NCBI RefSeq assembly: GCF_018860915.1
Contig: NZ_JAHKQD010000047.1
Coordinates: forward strand, 124,001 to 188,000
Reading direction: 5' to 3'
DNA: 64,000 nt
Origin: Colwellia sp. C2M11
Lineage (GTDB): Bacteria; Pseudomonadota; Gammaproteobacteria; Enterobacterales; Alteromonadaceae
Positions 38,893 to 47,042 of this stretch are shown here, in pieces (the first letter of the stretch is position 1; every line of letters begins with the position of its first letter). The translations under genes and the position numbers were made by a program. The notes under the pieces are model-generated. The model was not told the origin of the DNA. It searched no databases and saw only the letters and a list, made by a program, of their open reading frames with translations.

Positions 38893-38966
38893 GGTTATCC
38901 CTTAAATTTTTTTGATGTTTTTTATTTTTTTTTCTTATTTTTATATTTTTTATTTTGCTCAATTAA

Positions 38967-39809
38967 TTAAGCTACACTCGATGATTTCTGTTTTACTTTG
39001 TCTGTATCAGGTACCGATATATGTTCAACTTTTCTTTGTTTTTCATATAAGAAAGTTAAGACGGCTGATCGAAGTCGGTTATATTCAGGATCTTCTGCGA
39101 GGGCTAAACGGTTTCGTGGGTGAGGTAAATTAACATCTAATATTTCACCAATTGTTGCGGCAGGACCATTGGTCATCATGACAATGCGATCAGATAATAA
39201 AACGGCTTCATCTACGTCATGAGTAATCATAATCACGGTATTATTAAGCTTTTGCTGGATCTCCATTAAAGAGTCTTGCATATGTGCACGCGTTAAAGCA
39301 TCAAGTGCACCAAACGGCTCATCCATTAAGAGAACTTCTGGCTTCATTGCAAGAGCTCTGGCAATACCAATTCGTTGCTTCATACCACCTGAAATTTCAT
39401 CAGGACGTTTATCTTTCGCATGATCCATATGAACTAAACGTAAATTATGTTCAATCCATTCCTTCATCTCTGCTTTTGACATTTTATTTTTAAATACGCG
39501 TTTTACGGCTAATTCAATATTTTGATAAGCGGTTAACCAAGGTAATAATGAATGGTTTTGAAAAACTACTGCGCGTTCAGGACCCGGTTCAGTTACTTCT
39601 TTATTGTTCAGTAAAACACCGCCAATAGTTGCTTTGTGTATACAGGCAACAATATTTAATACAGTTGATTTACCACAACCAGAATGGCCAATAAGTGAAA
39701 TGAACTCCCCTTTTTTAATTTGTAAGTCAACTCCCTTTAATGCGGTGAAATCACCTTTAGGGGTTGGAAATACCATATCTACTTTACTGATGTCTAAAAT
39801 AATACTCAT
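38967..39809 (-). CDS. nrtD: Nitrate ABC transporter ATP-binding protein
   Basis: 280-residue ATPase of the NrtD/TauB/SsuB group. Walker A GHSGCGKST, signature ISGGMKQRIGIARALA, Walker B VLLMDEPFGALD and the D-loop/H-loop IMITHDVDEA are intact. GAGGAAA precedes the ATG at 39809, and the gene lies 22 bases after the permease gene. It energises uptake by NrtA/NrtB. Taurine or cyanate transport is excluded mainly by the operon context. Confidence 0.92.
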   Translation of the reverse strand: MSIILDISKVDMVFPTPKGDFTALKGVDLQIKKGEFISLIGHSGCGKSTVLNIVACIHKATIGGVLLNNKEVTEPGPERAVVFQNHSLLPWLTAYQNIELAVKRVFKNKMSKAEMKEWIEHNLRLVHMDHAKDKRPDEISGGMKQRIGIARALAMKPEVLLMDEPFGALDALTRAHMQDSLMEIQQKLNNTVIMITHDVDEAVLLSDRIVMMTNGPAATIGEILDVNLPHPRNRLALAEDPEYNRLRSAVLTFLYEKQRKVEHISVPDTDKVKQKSSSVA

Positions 39810-39831
39810 GTGATTTCCTCTTTGTTATTGA

Positions 39832-40830
39832 TTACAGTTGCGCACTTGATTTGTCCCAAGACAACATTCTTTGTAATTGCAGCATGGTGCGGTCAAGCAT
39901 GTAGCCAATAAGGCCAATAACAATAACGGCTGTCATGATTCGACTTAATGACTGTGAACTACCGTTTTGGAATTCATCCCAAACGAACTTTCCTAACCCT
40001 GGATTCTGTGCCAACATTTCTGCCGCAATAAGTACCATCCACGCAATACCTAATGACATTCTCATACCCGTAAAAATGGCAGGAACAGACGCAGGTAAAA
40101 CAATTTTTTGAATATGTACGAGTTTTGGCAGACTTAATACTTTACTGACATTTACCCAATCTTGATTCATCGACACAACACCAAACGAAGTGTTAATAAC
40201 CATAGGCCAAAGGCTACATAGGGTTACTGTGATTAATGAGTTAACAAATGATTTTGCAAACATTGGATCCGGAGATACGTACACAGCACTTACTACCATG
40301 GTAACTAGGGGTAACCAAGCCAAAGGGGATACCGGCTTGAATACTTGTATTATTGGGTTAATCGCTCGATTCAAGTTTTTACTTAATCCGATAGCAATAC
40401 CTAAGGGAATAGCAATAATTGCAGCCACTAAAAAACCACTTAATACGGTAATTAAACTGGTAACTATTTGATCTAAGAAGGTCTCTTTGCCGGTGTACAT
40501 GCGTACTTTTGGTTGATAACTAGGATCCTTTGCCATGCGAGCTTCATTTCGTTCATCTTGGCGTATATAAAAAGCTTTTTCTTTATCACGTTCTGTATTG
40601 TGCTCATTAACTAAGTTAACCATTTGAGTTGCAACAGCACTAGGGCCTGGAAACTTACCTAGTGAAGTTTCAATGCTATTGGCAGTTAATGACCATAGCA
40701 GCAAGAAACAGCAAATACCGGCCATAGGTAAAATAAAGGTTTGTACTTTTTTTAACAACAAGGGCATGATGATTTTGTTCCTATTCATAGGCGTTATACC
40801 TGTCTTTTGTTTATTTATTAAGGCAGTCAT
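39832..40830 (-). CDS. nrtB: Nitrate ABC transporter permease
   Basis: 332-residue inner-membrane permease. The first hydrophobic helix (about 28-48) is followed by a long charged insertion (about 85-125, HNTERDKEKAF and onward) that is common in proteobacterial nitrate permeases. The BPD transporter core with five helices and the EAA-loop region (SLPKLVHIQKIVLPASVPAIF) follow. The start ATG 40830 has GGGAGAG upstream. It lies between nrtA and nrtD. Confidence 0.92.
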   Translation of the reverse strand: MTALINKQKTGITPMNRNKIIMPLLLKKVQTFILPMAGICCFLLLWSLTANSIETSLGKFPGPSAVATQMVNLVNEHNTERDKEKAFYIRQDERNEARMAKDPSYQPKVRMYTGKETFLDQIVTSLITVLSGFLVAAIIAIPLGIAIGLSKNLNRAINPIIQVFKPVSPLAWLPLVTMVVSAVYVSPDPMFAKSFVNSLITVTLCSLWPMVINTSFGVVSMNQDWVNVSKVLSLPKLVHIQKIVLPASVPAIFTGMRMSLGIAWMVLIAAEMLAQNPGLGKFVWDEFQNGSSQSLSRIMTAVIVIGLIGYMLDRTMLQLQRMLSWDKSSAQL

Positions 40831-40889
40831 TTTCTCTCCCTAGTGCGCTGGTTACAGCGCACTAATGCGCATTAAAGTTTGTTCAAGGA

Positions 40890-42287
40890 CTAAAGCTTGT
40901 CACCATTTTTCAAACCAATATTAAACTTATTGATATAAGCGTTTGGTGTTGTGCCGTCATATACAATATTGTCAATAAAGTGTTTTTGTGGGGCACGGAA
41001 ACCGTCTTCATCAGCTAGATCTGAGAAATCGCTTTTTGACATTATTTTTTCATCAACTAAAGATTGAGCGGCAGCCATATAAATATCAGGACGATAAACT
41101 TTTGCGGCAATCTCCTTGTACCAGCTATCTGGCTTGTCATCGCTAATTTGTCCCCAACGGCGCATTTGTGTTAAATACCAAATTGCATCTGAGTAGTAAG
41201 GGTAAGTTGCGTTATAACGGAAGAATACGTTGAAATCAGGTAATGAACGTATATCGCCTTTTTCATACTCAAAGGTTCCGGTCATGCTATTTGCAATAAC
41301 TTTATAATCAGCACCAACATAGTTAGATTGAGATAAAATTTTAACGGCTTCAGGGCGATTGGCATTATTGTTATCGTCTAACCATTTTGCAGCGCGAATA
41401 AGCGCTCGGGTTAAGCGAATAGTGGTATTCGGGTATTTTTCGGCGAACTCTTTTGTGATACCAAAGACTTTTTCAGGGTTGTTTTTCCAAATTTCATAAT
41501 CAGTAACTACGGGTACACCAATACCTTTAAATACCGCTTGTTGATTCCAAGGTTCACCTACGCAATATCCATGGATAGTGCCAGCCTCTAATGTTGAAGG
41601 CATTTGCGGTGGAGGCGTAACTGATAGCAATGCTTGGGCATCAATCTGGCCAGAAGTATCACCTTTATGAGGTGCATAAAATCCAGGGTGAATACCACCA
41701 GCAGCCAACCAGTAGCGTAATTCATAGTTATGTGTAGAAACAGGAAAGACCATCCCCATTTTAAAAGGGGTACCTTCATTAAGGAATTTGCTTACTACAG
41801 GTTTTAGTGCATCAGCTTTAATTGGATGAACAGGACGTCCATCGGCTTGTTTAGGAATATTAACCTTCATTTGTTTCCAAACATCATTAGAAACAGTAAT
41901 GGCATTGCCATTTAAATCCATTGAAAAAGGCGTGATAATATCAGCCTTAGTGCCATAACCTATTGTCGCTGCTATTGGTTGACCAGCTAGCATATGAGCG
42001 CCGTCTAAGCGACCATCTATGACGCCATCAAGTAAAACCTTCCAGTTTGCTTGAGATTCAATGGTGACGTATAAGCCTTCATCCTCAAAAAAGCCTTTTT
42101 CATATGCAATAGCAATAGGGGCCATATCAGTTAGTTTAATAAAACCGAATTTCAGTTCTTCTTTTTCTGGATAACCTAATTCAGCTGCTTGTAAAGTCGA
42201 GGTTAGCAAGGCACCTGATATACATATACTGGCAATGGCAGCATGGTATAACTTTTTACATTTCTTTTTTAAAGGTATTTTCAACAT
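40890..42287 (-). CDS. nrtA: Nitrate ABC transporter substrate-binding protein
   Basis: 465-residue periplasmic nitrate-binding protein of the NrtA/CmpA family. The signal peptide has core [13 protein letters not shown] and cleavage after TLQA. Family segments are [29 protein letters not shown] and [14 protein letters not shown] chose ATG 42287, with GGAGA six bases upstream; the TTG at 42299 is less likely. It is the first gene of the long operon, and the leader before it holds the NasT-dependent control region. Confidence 0.94.
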   Translation of the reverse strand: MLKIPLKKKCKKLYHAAIASICISGALLTSTLQAAELGYPEKEELKFGFIKLTDMAPIAIAYEKGFFEDEGLYVTIESQANWKVLLDGVIDGRLDGAHMLAGQPIAATIGYGTKADIITPFSMDLNGNAITVSNDVWKQMKVNIPKQADGRPVHPIKADALKPVVSKFLNEGTPFKMGMVFPVSTHNYELRYWLAAGGIHPGFYAPHKGDTSGQIDAQALLSVTPPPQMPSTLEAGTIHGYCVGEPWNQQAVFKGIGVPVVTDYEIWKNNPEKVFGITKEFAEKYPNTTIRLTRALIRAAKWLDDNNNANRPEAVKILSQSNYVGADYKVIANSMTGTFEYEKGDIRSLPDFNVFFRYNATYPYYSDAIWYLTQMRRWGQISDDKPDSWYKEIAAKVYRPDIYMAAAQSLVDEKIMSKSDFSDLADEDGFRAPQKHFIDNIVYDGTTPNAYINKFNIGLKNGDKL

Positions 42288-42301
42288 ACTTTTCTCCAAA
42301 T

Positions 42302-42345
42302 AAAAAAGCCCATAGCACTTTGGATAAAATCCAAGTGCTATGGGC
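42302..42345 (-). terminator. Leader terminator of the nitrate operon (NasT-controlled)
   Basis: Read on the minus strand, GCCCATAGCACTTGGAT (42345-42329) pairs with ATCCAAAGTGCTATGGGC (42325-42308, one bulged base). Six T residues follow (42307-42302). It ends 14 bases before the nrtA start, so unrelieved termination would silence the whole operon. Confidence 0.9.
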
Positions 42346-42382
42346 TACAATGCCAAACTAATAGTGACTACGCCGTTGCAGT
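42343..42382 (-). promoter_or_regulatory. Two hexaloop stem-loops: candidate ANTAR (NasT) target in the nrtA leader
   Basis: Minus strand, 5' to 3'. Stem-loop 1 (42382-42367) is ACTGC-AACGGC-GTAGT, and stem-loop 2 (42354-42343) is GGC-ATTGTA-GCC, separated by 12 nt. Both hexaloops have A at position 1 and G at position 4, the hallmark of RNA targets of ANTAR proteins. The 3' strand of stem-loop 2 is the first three bases of the terminator's 5' arm, so its formation competes with full termination. The stem of loop 2 is short (3 bp). Confidence 0.75.
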
Positions 42383-42498
42383 GCGATTAGTTTTAACGAG
42401 ATAAATTTTTAGTAATTTTTTAGCTTATATTGTTTTCAACTTATATTAATGCAACCGCTGTTGATTGTATTAATTCGAAAACATAATGCTAATAATAA

Positions 42499-42514
42499 AG
42501 CATATTTAGTGCCA
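42499..42514 (-). promoter_or_regulatory. Sigma-54 promoter of the nitrate operon
   Basis: Minus strand TGGCACTAAATATGCT matches the -24/-12 consensus TGGCACGNNNNTTGCW except at two positions, with the invariant GG and GC ten bases apart. Transcription would start near 42488, giving a leader of about 200 nt before nrtA that contains the NasT stem-loops and terminator. Confidence 0.8.
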
Positions 42515-42609
42515 CTGTTTTTATTTGTATTTAAATCAATGGTTTAGTGTTTTTTAGGTTTTTTTTGTGGTGCTCAAACTGTTTAATTGATCCAATGTTG
42601 GGAAAGTCT

Positions 42610-42626
42610 CGCCTTAATTTGGTGCG
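42610..42626. promoter_or_regulatory. Candidate NtrC enhancer site
   Basis: CGCCTTAATTTGGTGCG matches the NtrC consensus TGCACTAAAATGGTGCA at 11 of 17 positions, including the intact TGGTGC half. It is about 120 bases upstream of the predicted start. A second half-site, TGGTGC, lies at 42568-42573. The rest of 42300-42753 holds only the leader elements listed. Confidence 0.5.
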
Positions 42627-42753
42627 CTTATTTGTCCGCTTAACCTCTACTTTACATTATCAGCCTTAATTAATGTTCAGTGTGAATCGAATTTATAAGT
42701 TGATAATTTATACTAATATTCGAGATTAGCTATTATGTAGAATTAAGTTTGTT

Positions 42754-43821
42754 TCAAATGCTAATAGCCGTTAGATATATATCTTCTCTATAAATATTGG
42801 CAATGCTCAGTTCAGTTCGTTGTTTGGTGCTTATATGCCCACATTCTTGCATTAAATCGGCAATTTTTTCACCGCAATTTAGGGCAGGCTTGTTAAACTC
42901 TGGGTCGTCTAGTGTGGAAAATTGATTATAACTTGTTACTTTTCGTGGTGTTGTGCCGTTAAAGGTTAAGCAACTGCCAAGCAATGAAGGTGCTATTACA
43001 TCAATGTGTGTGTCTAGGTAGCAGGCACGGCTCAATAATCTTGCTGCTTCAAAACGATTGGGAACATTTTCAAGCCATTGGCAGGCTTCATATAAAGCTG
43101 ACACTAAAGCGAGCGTTGTTTGAGGGTATTTACTTTGCCAAGACGACATTAACCCAAGTACTTTTTCTGGGGAGTCTTGCAATAAATCTGATGAAGTTAC
43201 ACCGGTTACGCCTACGCCTTCACGAACGGCTTTAGCATTCCACGGGCCACCGACACAAAAACCATCAAGATCGCCTGACTGCATTGATGGTACCATTCCA
43301 GAAGGCGGTACAAATAACAAGTTTATATCTGATAAAGCGATATTACCTTCTTTTAACCATTCAATGAGTTCATAGTAATGACAGCTATAAGGAAATACCA
43401 CAGCAAAGGTAAGTTTTTCGCCCTCTTTTTTACGTTCTTTTATTTCAGGGCTAAGAATATTTGCTGAAAATGGCATGCTAATTTCAGTATTATTTTTATG
43501 TGCTAATAATTTTTGATATAGGGCTGTTGATATGGTGATACCGTTGCCGTTTCGACTTAAGATCAATGGCGATATCACTTGTGATTCTTGACCATACAAA
43601 CCTAAGTTACTTGCTATTGGCATGGGTGCCAACATTTGTGCAGCATCAATTACACCTAAATGGAGCTTATCCCTTAGGGTAGCCCAAGAATTTTGCTTGG
43701 TTAAGGTAACATTTAACCCCCATTTTTTGAACATGCCCATTTCGTAAGCAATGACCACAGGAGCGCTATCTGTTAAGGGCATAAACCCTAAGTTTATATT
43801 TTTCTTTTCAATTTTAAACAT
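42754..43821 (-). CDS. nasS: NasS-like cytoplasmic nitrate/nitrite sensor
   Basis: 355 residues related to NrtA (LGFMPLTDSAPVVIAYEMGMF, AAQMLAPMP, GFCVGGPWNAKAV) but without a signal peptide, the defining difference of NasS. In systems studied in other bacteria NasS holds NasT inactive until it binds nitrate or nitrite. I chose ATG 43821 (MFKIEKK) with AGAGAAA upstream; the frame runs back into nasT. It begins 10 bases after the nasT stop and ends about 265 bases before the nitrate operon promoter. Confidence 0.9.
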   Translation of the reverse strand: MFKIEKKNINLGFMPLTDSAPVVIAYEMGMFKKWGLNVTLTKQNSWATLRDKLHLGVIDAAQMLAPMPIASNLGLYGQESQVISPLILSRNGNGITISTALYQKLLAHKNNTEISMPFSANILSPEIKERKKEGEKLTFAVVFPYSCHYYELIEWLKEGNIALSDINLLFVPPSGMVPSMQSGDLDGFCVGGPWNAKAVREGVGVTGVTSSDLLQDSPEKVLGLMSSWQSKYPQTTLALVSALYEACQWLENVPNRFEAARLLSRACYLDTHIDVIAPSLLGSCLTFNGTTPRKVTSYNQFSTLDDPEFNKPALNCGEKIADLMQECGHISTKQRTELSIANIYREDIYLTAISI

Positions 43822-43831
43822 GATTTTTTCT

Positions 43832-44473
43832 CTAAAATATACTTGCAACAGATAGAATGTTTTTAGCAACATCGTCCATTTTCTGGCTGTTATCCATAGC
43901 TATTTTTCGGATGAAATTATAGGCATCACTTTCAGAAAGCTGTCTTGTTTCCATTAGCCATCGTTTAGCTTTATCAATATTTTTTTGACTCGATAGTTTT
44001 TGCTTAGTATCAGCAAGCTCTTGTTTCATGCCTTGAAAAAGGCCGAATCTAGCAATTGCGACATCAATAATTGATTTTACTCTATCTTGACCAATATCAC
44101 CGACCACATAAGCACTGACACCTGATTTAACTATTTGATTAATTGTTGTTTTATCGTTTTCTTGTTCAGAAAAAACAACAATAGGTTTAGGGGCGAATTG
44201 AGATATTTTATTAAGATTCTCGAGCATATCCCGATCAGGTGACTCTATGTCGATAATGATGACATCAGGATTTAGTTGTTCTACATCCTTTAACAAAGGA
44301 ACACCTGAATTAGCGATATGATAGATGTCATATTCAGTATTTGTGAGCACATCCATTAAAGCTTTCGCTTTTACATGATTATTTTCTGCAAGTAATACTT
44401 TCAACTTAGCAGTTGGCTCTTTTATATGATTATTTTTAGATAATGATAAAGTGCTTTTTTTCAATTTATTCAA
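43832..44473 (-). CDS. nasT: ANTAR-domain response regulator/antiterminator
   Basis: Up to 213 residues. The receiver-like domain (about 24-140) has phospho-acceptor-equivalent Asp in DVIIIDIESPDRD, the NasT-typical sequence. The ANTAR RNA-binding helices (about 150-213) include QKNIDKAKRWLMETRQLSESDAY. It should bind the two hexaloops in the nrtA leader and prevent termination when NasS releases it. The start is uncertain: no ATG lies before the receiver. TTG 44473 follows an in-frame stop, and a later TTG before KVLLAENN is an alternative. It is the first gene of nasT-nasS. Confidence 0.9.
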   Translation of the reverse strand: MNKLKKSTLSLSKNNHIKEPTAKLKVLLAENNHVKAKALMDVLTNTEYDIYHIANSGVPLLKDVEQLNPDVIIIDIESPDRDMLENLNKISQFAPKPIVVFSEQENDKTTINQIVKSGVSAYVVGDIGQDRVKSIIDVAIARFGLFQGMKQELADTKQKLSSQKNIDKAKRWLMETRQLSESDAYNFIRKIAMDNSQKMDDVAKNILSVASIF

Positions 44474-44863
44474 ATTAAATTAACTAATAACGTATATTTT
44501 ATAGAATGAAGCAGTATTCGTGCCATTTAATAAAGTCAATAAAATCAATTTATTAAATTGTTTTCATTACTTTTTATGTTGTTAATTGTTAGTTTATGAT
44601 GCAAGACTGCCCCATAATAACAAATGTAACAGAAGCTTAATGGTGGGTTATTCTTGTTGATTAAGTATATTCCTTAAAAGTAACTTATTTATTACTTTAT
44701 TGGTGCATCTATGTGGGAAAGGTAACAATAGAAAACTAATTTTGTAAGGAAGTAAATTTTTTGTACTTAATAACATTCAAACTAGGTTCACTTCCCCGTA
44801 TAATCTCAATAATAAAGCGTAAGCCAATAGTAGTAACCACACTTAAACACCTTAGAGAGCATT
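44474..44863 (+). promoter_or_regulatory. Divergent spacer nasT/roxA with a candidate roxA promoter
   Basis: TTCAAA (44776-44781) and TATAAT (44799-44804) are 17 bases apart on the plus strand and end 60 bases before roxA, a plausible sigma-70 promoter. I see no gene or clear dyad in the rest, and the nasT promoter is not evident. Confidence 0.45.
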
Positions 44864-46015
44864 ATGTATAACTTAGATTTAAATCAAATGAGCAAAAATG
44901 AATTTTTAACGACTTATTGGCAGAAAAAACCAGTGGTGATTCGTCAAGGTTTTAAAGATTTTGTTGACCCTATTGCAGCAGATGAATTTGCTGGTATTGC
45001 GATGGAAGAAATGGTGCAATCTCGTCTGATCTCTAAAAAAAATGGTGAGTGGCAAGCCGAATTTGGCCCGTTTGAAAGTTATGAACATTTAGGTGAACGT
45101 GATTGGTCTTTAGTTATTCAAGCCCTAGATAACTTTTCTGAAGAAGCAGCTGAATTAATAGAGCCCTTTAGATTTTTACCGCATTGGCGCTTAGATGATT
45201 TAATGGCTAGCTTTGCTACTGAAGGCGGTAGTGTTGGTCCTCATGTTGATAACTATGATACTTTTATTTGTCAAGGATCTGGTAAGCGTCATTGGAGAGT
45301 TGGAGATAATGGTCGACATAGCGAAGTTATTGCCCATGAAGCGTTATTACATGTAGAGCCTTTTGAAGCGATTATCGATGTTGAATTAGAAGCTGGTGAT
45401 ATCTTATATATTCCACCTGGTTTTCCACATGAAGGTGTTGCTTTAGAGCCATCAATGAGTTTCTCAATAGGCTTTCGTGCTAATTCTGCTATTAGCTTGT
45501 TAAGTGGTTTTGCAGATCACTTAATTGATAATGAATTAGGTGGTCAATTACTTCAAGACCCGCAGCGAAAAGCAATTACCAATAGCGGAGAAATTACTAA
45601 TAGTGATTATGCGAATATTAAACAGCAGTTACAAAATTTACTTGATGACGATAAATTATTCAAAAATTTTGTGGGTAATTTTTTAACTAATGCAAAACAT
45701 GAATTAGATCTAATGCCGAGTGATGAGCCTTTTGAAGCAGCTGAAGTTAGTGAACTTCTAGCTATTCATGCGATTAAACGCTTAGGTGGATTACGTGCTT
45801 TTTATTTTGAAGATACGTTAAACGATGGCGTTTTTTATCTCAACGGTGAGCAAATTAATTTTAATAGTGAAATAGCGCCGGTGATTAAACTTTTATGTAA
45901 TCAGGTAGTCGTTACGCCAAGTGAATTAGCGCCATGGAGTACAAATGAGCACTTTGTTACTTTGATGGTAGGGTTACTTGATCAAGGTTATTGGTTTTGG
46001 ACTGAAGCCGAATAA
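44864..46015 (+). CDS. roxA: 50S ribosomal protein L16 arginine 3-hydroxylase (JmjC cupin)
   Basis: 383-residue Fe(II)/2-oxoglutarate oxygenase of the YcfD/RoxA group, which hydroxylates an Arg of ribosomal protein L16. The N-terminal FLTTYWQKKPVVIRQ is the family entry. The iron ligands are His and Asp in GPHVDNYDTF and the distal His in FPHEGVA, and GSGKRHWRVG lies in the cupin. The C-terminal winged-helix-like domain (about 250-383) is also typical. Length and motifs are complete. Confidence 0.93.
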   Translation: MYNLDLNQMSKNEFLTTYWQKKPVVIRQGFKDFVDPIAADEFAGIAMEEMVQSRLISKKNGEWQAEFGPFESYEHLGERDWSLVIQALDNFSEEAAELIEPFRFLPHWRLDDLMASFATEGGSVGPHVDNYDTFICQGSGKRHWRVGDNGRHSEVIAHEALLHVEPFEAIIDVELEAGDILYIPPGFPHEGVALEPSMSFSIGFRANSAISLLSGFADHLIDNELGGQLLQDPQRKAITNSGEITNSDYANIKQQLQNLLDDDKLFKNFVGNFLTNAKHELDLMPSDEPFEAAEVSELLAIHAIKRLGGLRAFYFEDTLNDGVFYLNGEQINFNSEIAPVIKLLCNQVVVTPSELAPWSTNEHFVTLMVGLLDQGYWFWTEAE

Positions 46016-46125
46016 TTTAAAACTTATAGCGCAATAAAATTATGTATTAGAAAGAGATAAAACATTAAAACTAATATGTTTGAACAAACAAAACATCGAC
46101 ATAAGCTGATTTACCAGGAAATAGC

Positions 46126-46887
46126 ATGCGTTTAGATAAATTTATTTGTAAAAGTACGGAGTTAACACGAAACGAAGCAAAGAAACTGCTTAAAAGTGGT
46201 GAAGTACGTGTTAATGGTGAAGTAGCAAAAAATTCAGCGATGCAGGTACATGAAAACAATACCATTACCATAGATGGTCAAGTATTAACTGCTCGTACTT
46301 CACGTTATTTTATGCTCCACAAAATGGTTGATTCTATTTGTTCTAACGTGGATGAAATTTATCCTTCAGTGTTAAATTTTATTGATGTTGATAAAGCATT
46401 TGATTTGCATATTGCTGGTCGGTTAGATGCCGATACCACAGGTTTAGTACTTATTACGGATGATGGTAGATGGTCACATAATGTTATTTCACCGAAAAAA
46501 GATTGCCAAAAAACATATCGTGTATGCCTTAGGAATGCAATTGTTGAACATCAAGCCGATGAATTAATTGAGCAATTTAAACAAGGTATTCAACTACAAG
46601 GAGAGCCGGCATTAACACGTCCGGCGATTCTAGAGTTAGTTTATAACGATGAGGAACATAACAGTACAGAAAGTAACGATGAAATTGATACTCGAGAGAA
46701 CGCAACGAGTGAGGTATTACTCACTATCACGGAAGGTAAATACCACCAAGTAAAACGAATGTTTGCGGCTGTTGGTAATCGTGTTGTAGGTTTACATCGA
46801 GAAAAAATTGGCGGTATTGAACTTGGTGAGTTAGCACCGGGAGAGTGGCGATCGCTAACCGAAGACGAAATAGCGCTGTTTTCTTAA
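46126..46887 (+). CDS. rsuA: 16S rRNA pseudouridine(516) synthase
   Basis: 253 residues. The N-terminal S4 RNA-binding domain (MRLDKFICKSTELTRNEAKKL) is followed by the catalytic domain with HIAGRLDADTTGLVLITDDG (catalytic Asp) and the conserved EGKYHQVKRMFAAVGNRV. The closest match among the S4 synthases is RsuA rather than RluB, RluE or RluF, judged by MRLDKF, GRWSHN and the length. An acidic insertion (NDEEHNSTESNDEID, about 184-198) makes it about 20 residues longer than E. coli RsuA. Confidence 0.9.
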   Translation: MRLDKFICKSTELTRNEAKKLLKSGEVRVNGEVAKNSAMQVHENNTITIDGQVLTARTSRYFMLHKMVDSICSNVDEIYPSVLNFIDVDKAFDLHIAGRLDADTTGLVLITDDGRWSHNVISPKKDCQKTYRVCLRNAIVEHQADELIEQFKQGIQLQGEPALTRPAILELVYNDEEHNSTESNDEIDTRENATSEVLLTITEGKYHQVKRMFAAVGNRVVGLHREKIGGIELGELAPGEWRSLTEDEIALFS

Positions 46888-47042
46888 ATAATCAGAGTTC
46901 AAGTTGAATTGTTTATTTGGCAAGTGGAAGTATTACTTTGAATTTAATGTCACTTATTTTAAAAAATTGACTACAATTATTACTTTATAATTAAGTTTAT
47001 ATGCTTCATTGAATTGTTAAGTAAAATAAGGAATTCTTTAGA

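Noticed and set aside
42302..42382. Metabolite riboswitch in the nrtA leader
   Set aside because: The paired A1/G4 hexaloops and the neighbouring ANTAR gene explain the structure better; no known riboswitch core was seen.
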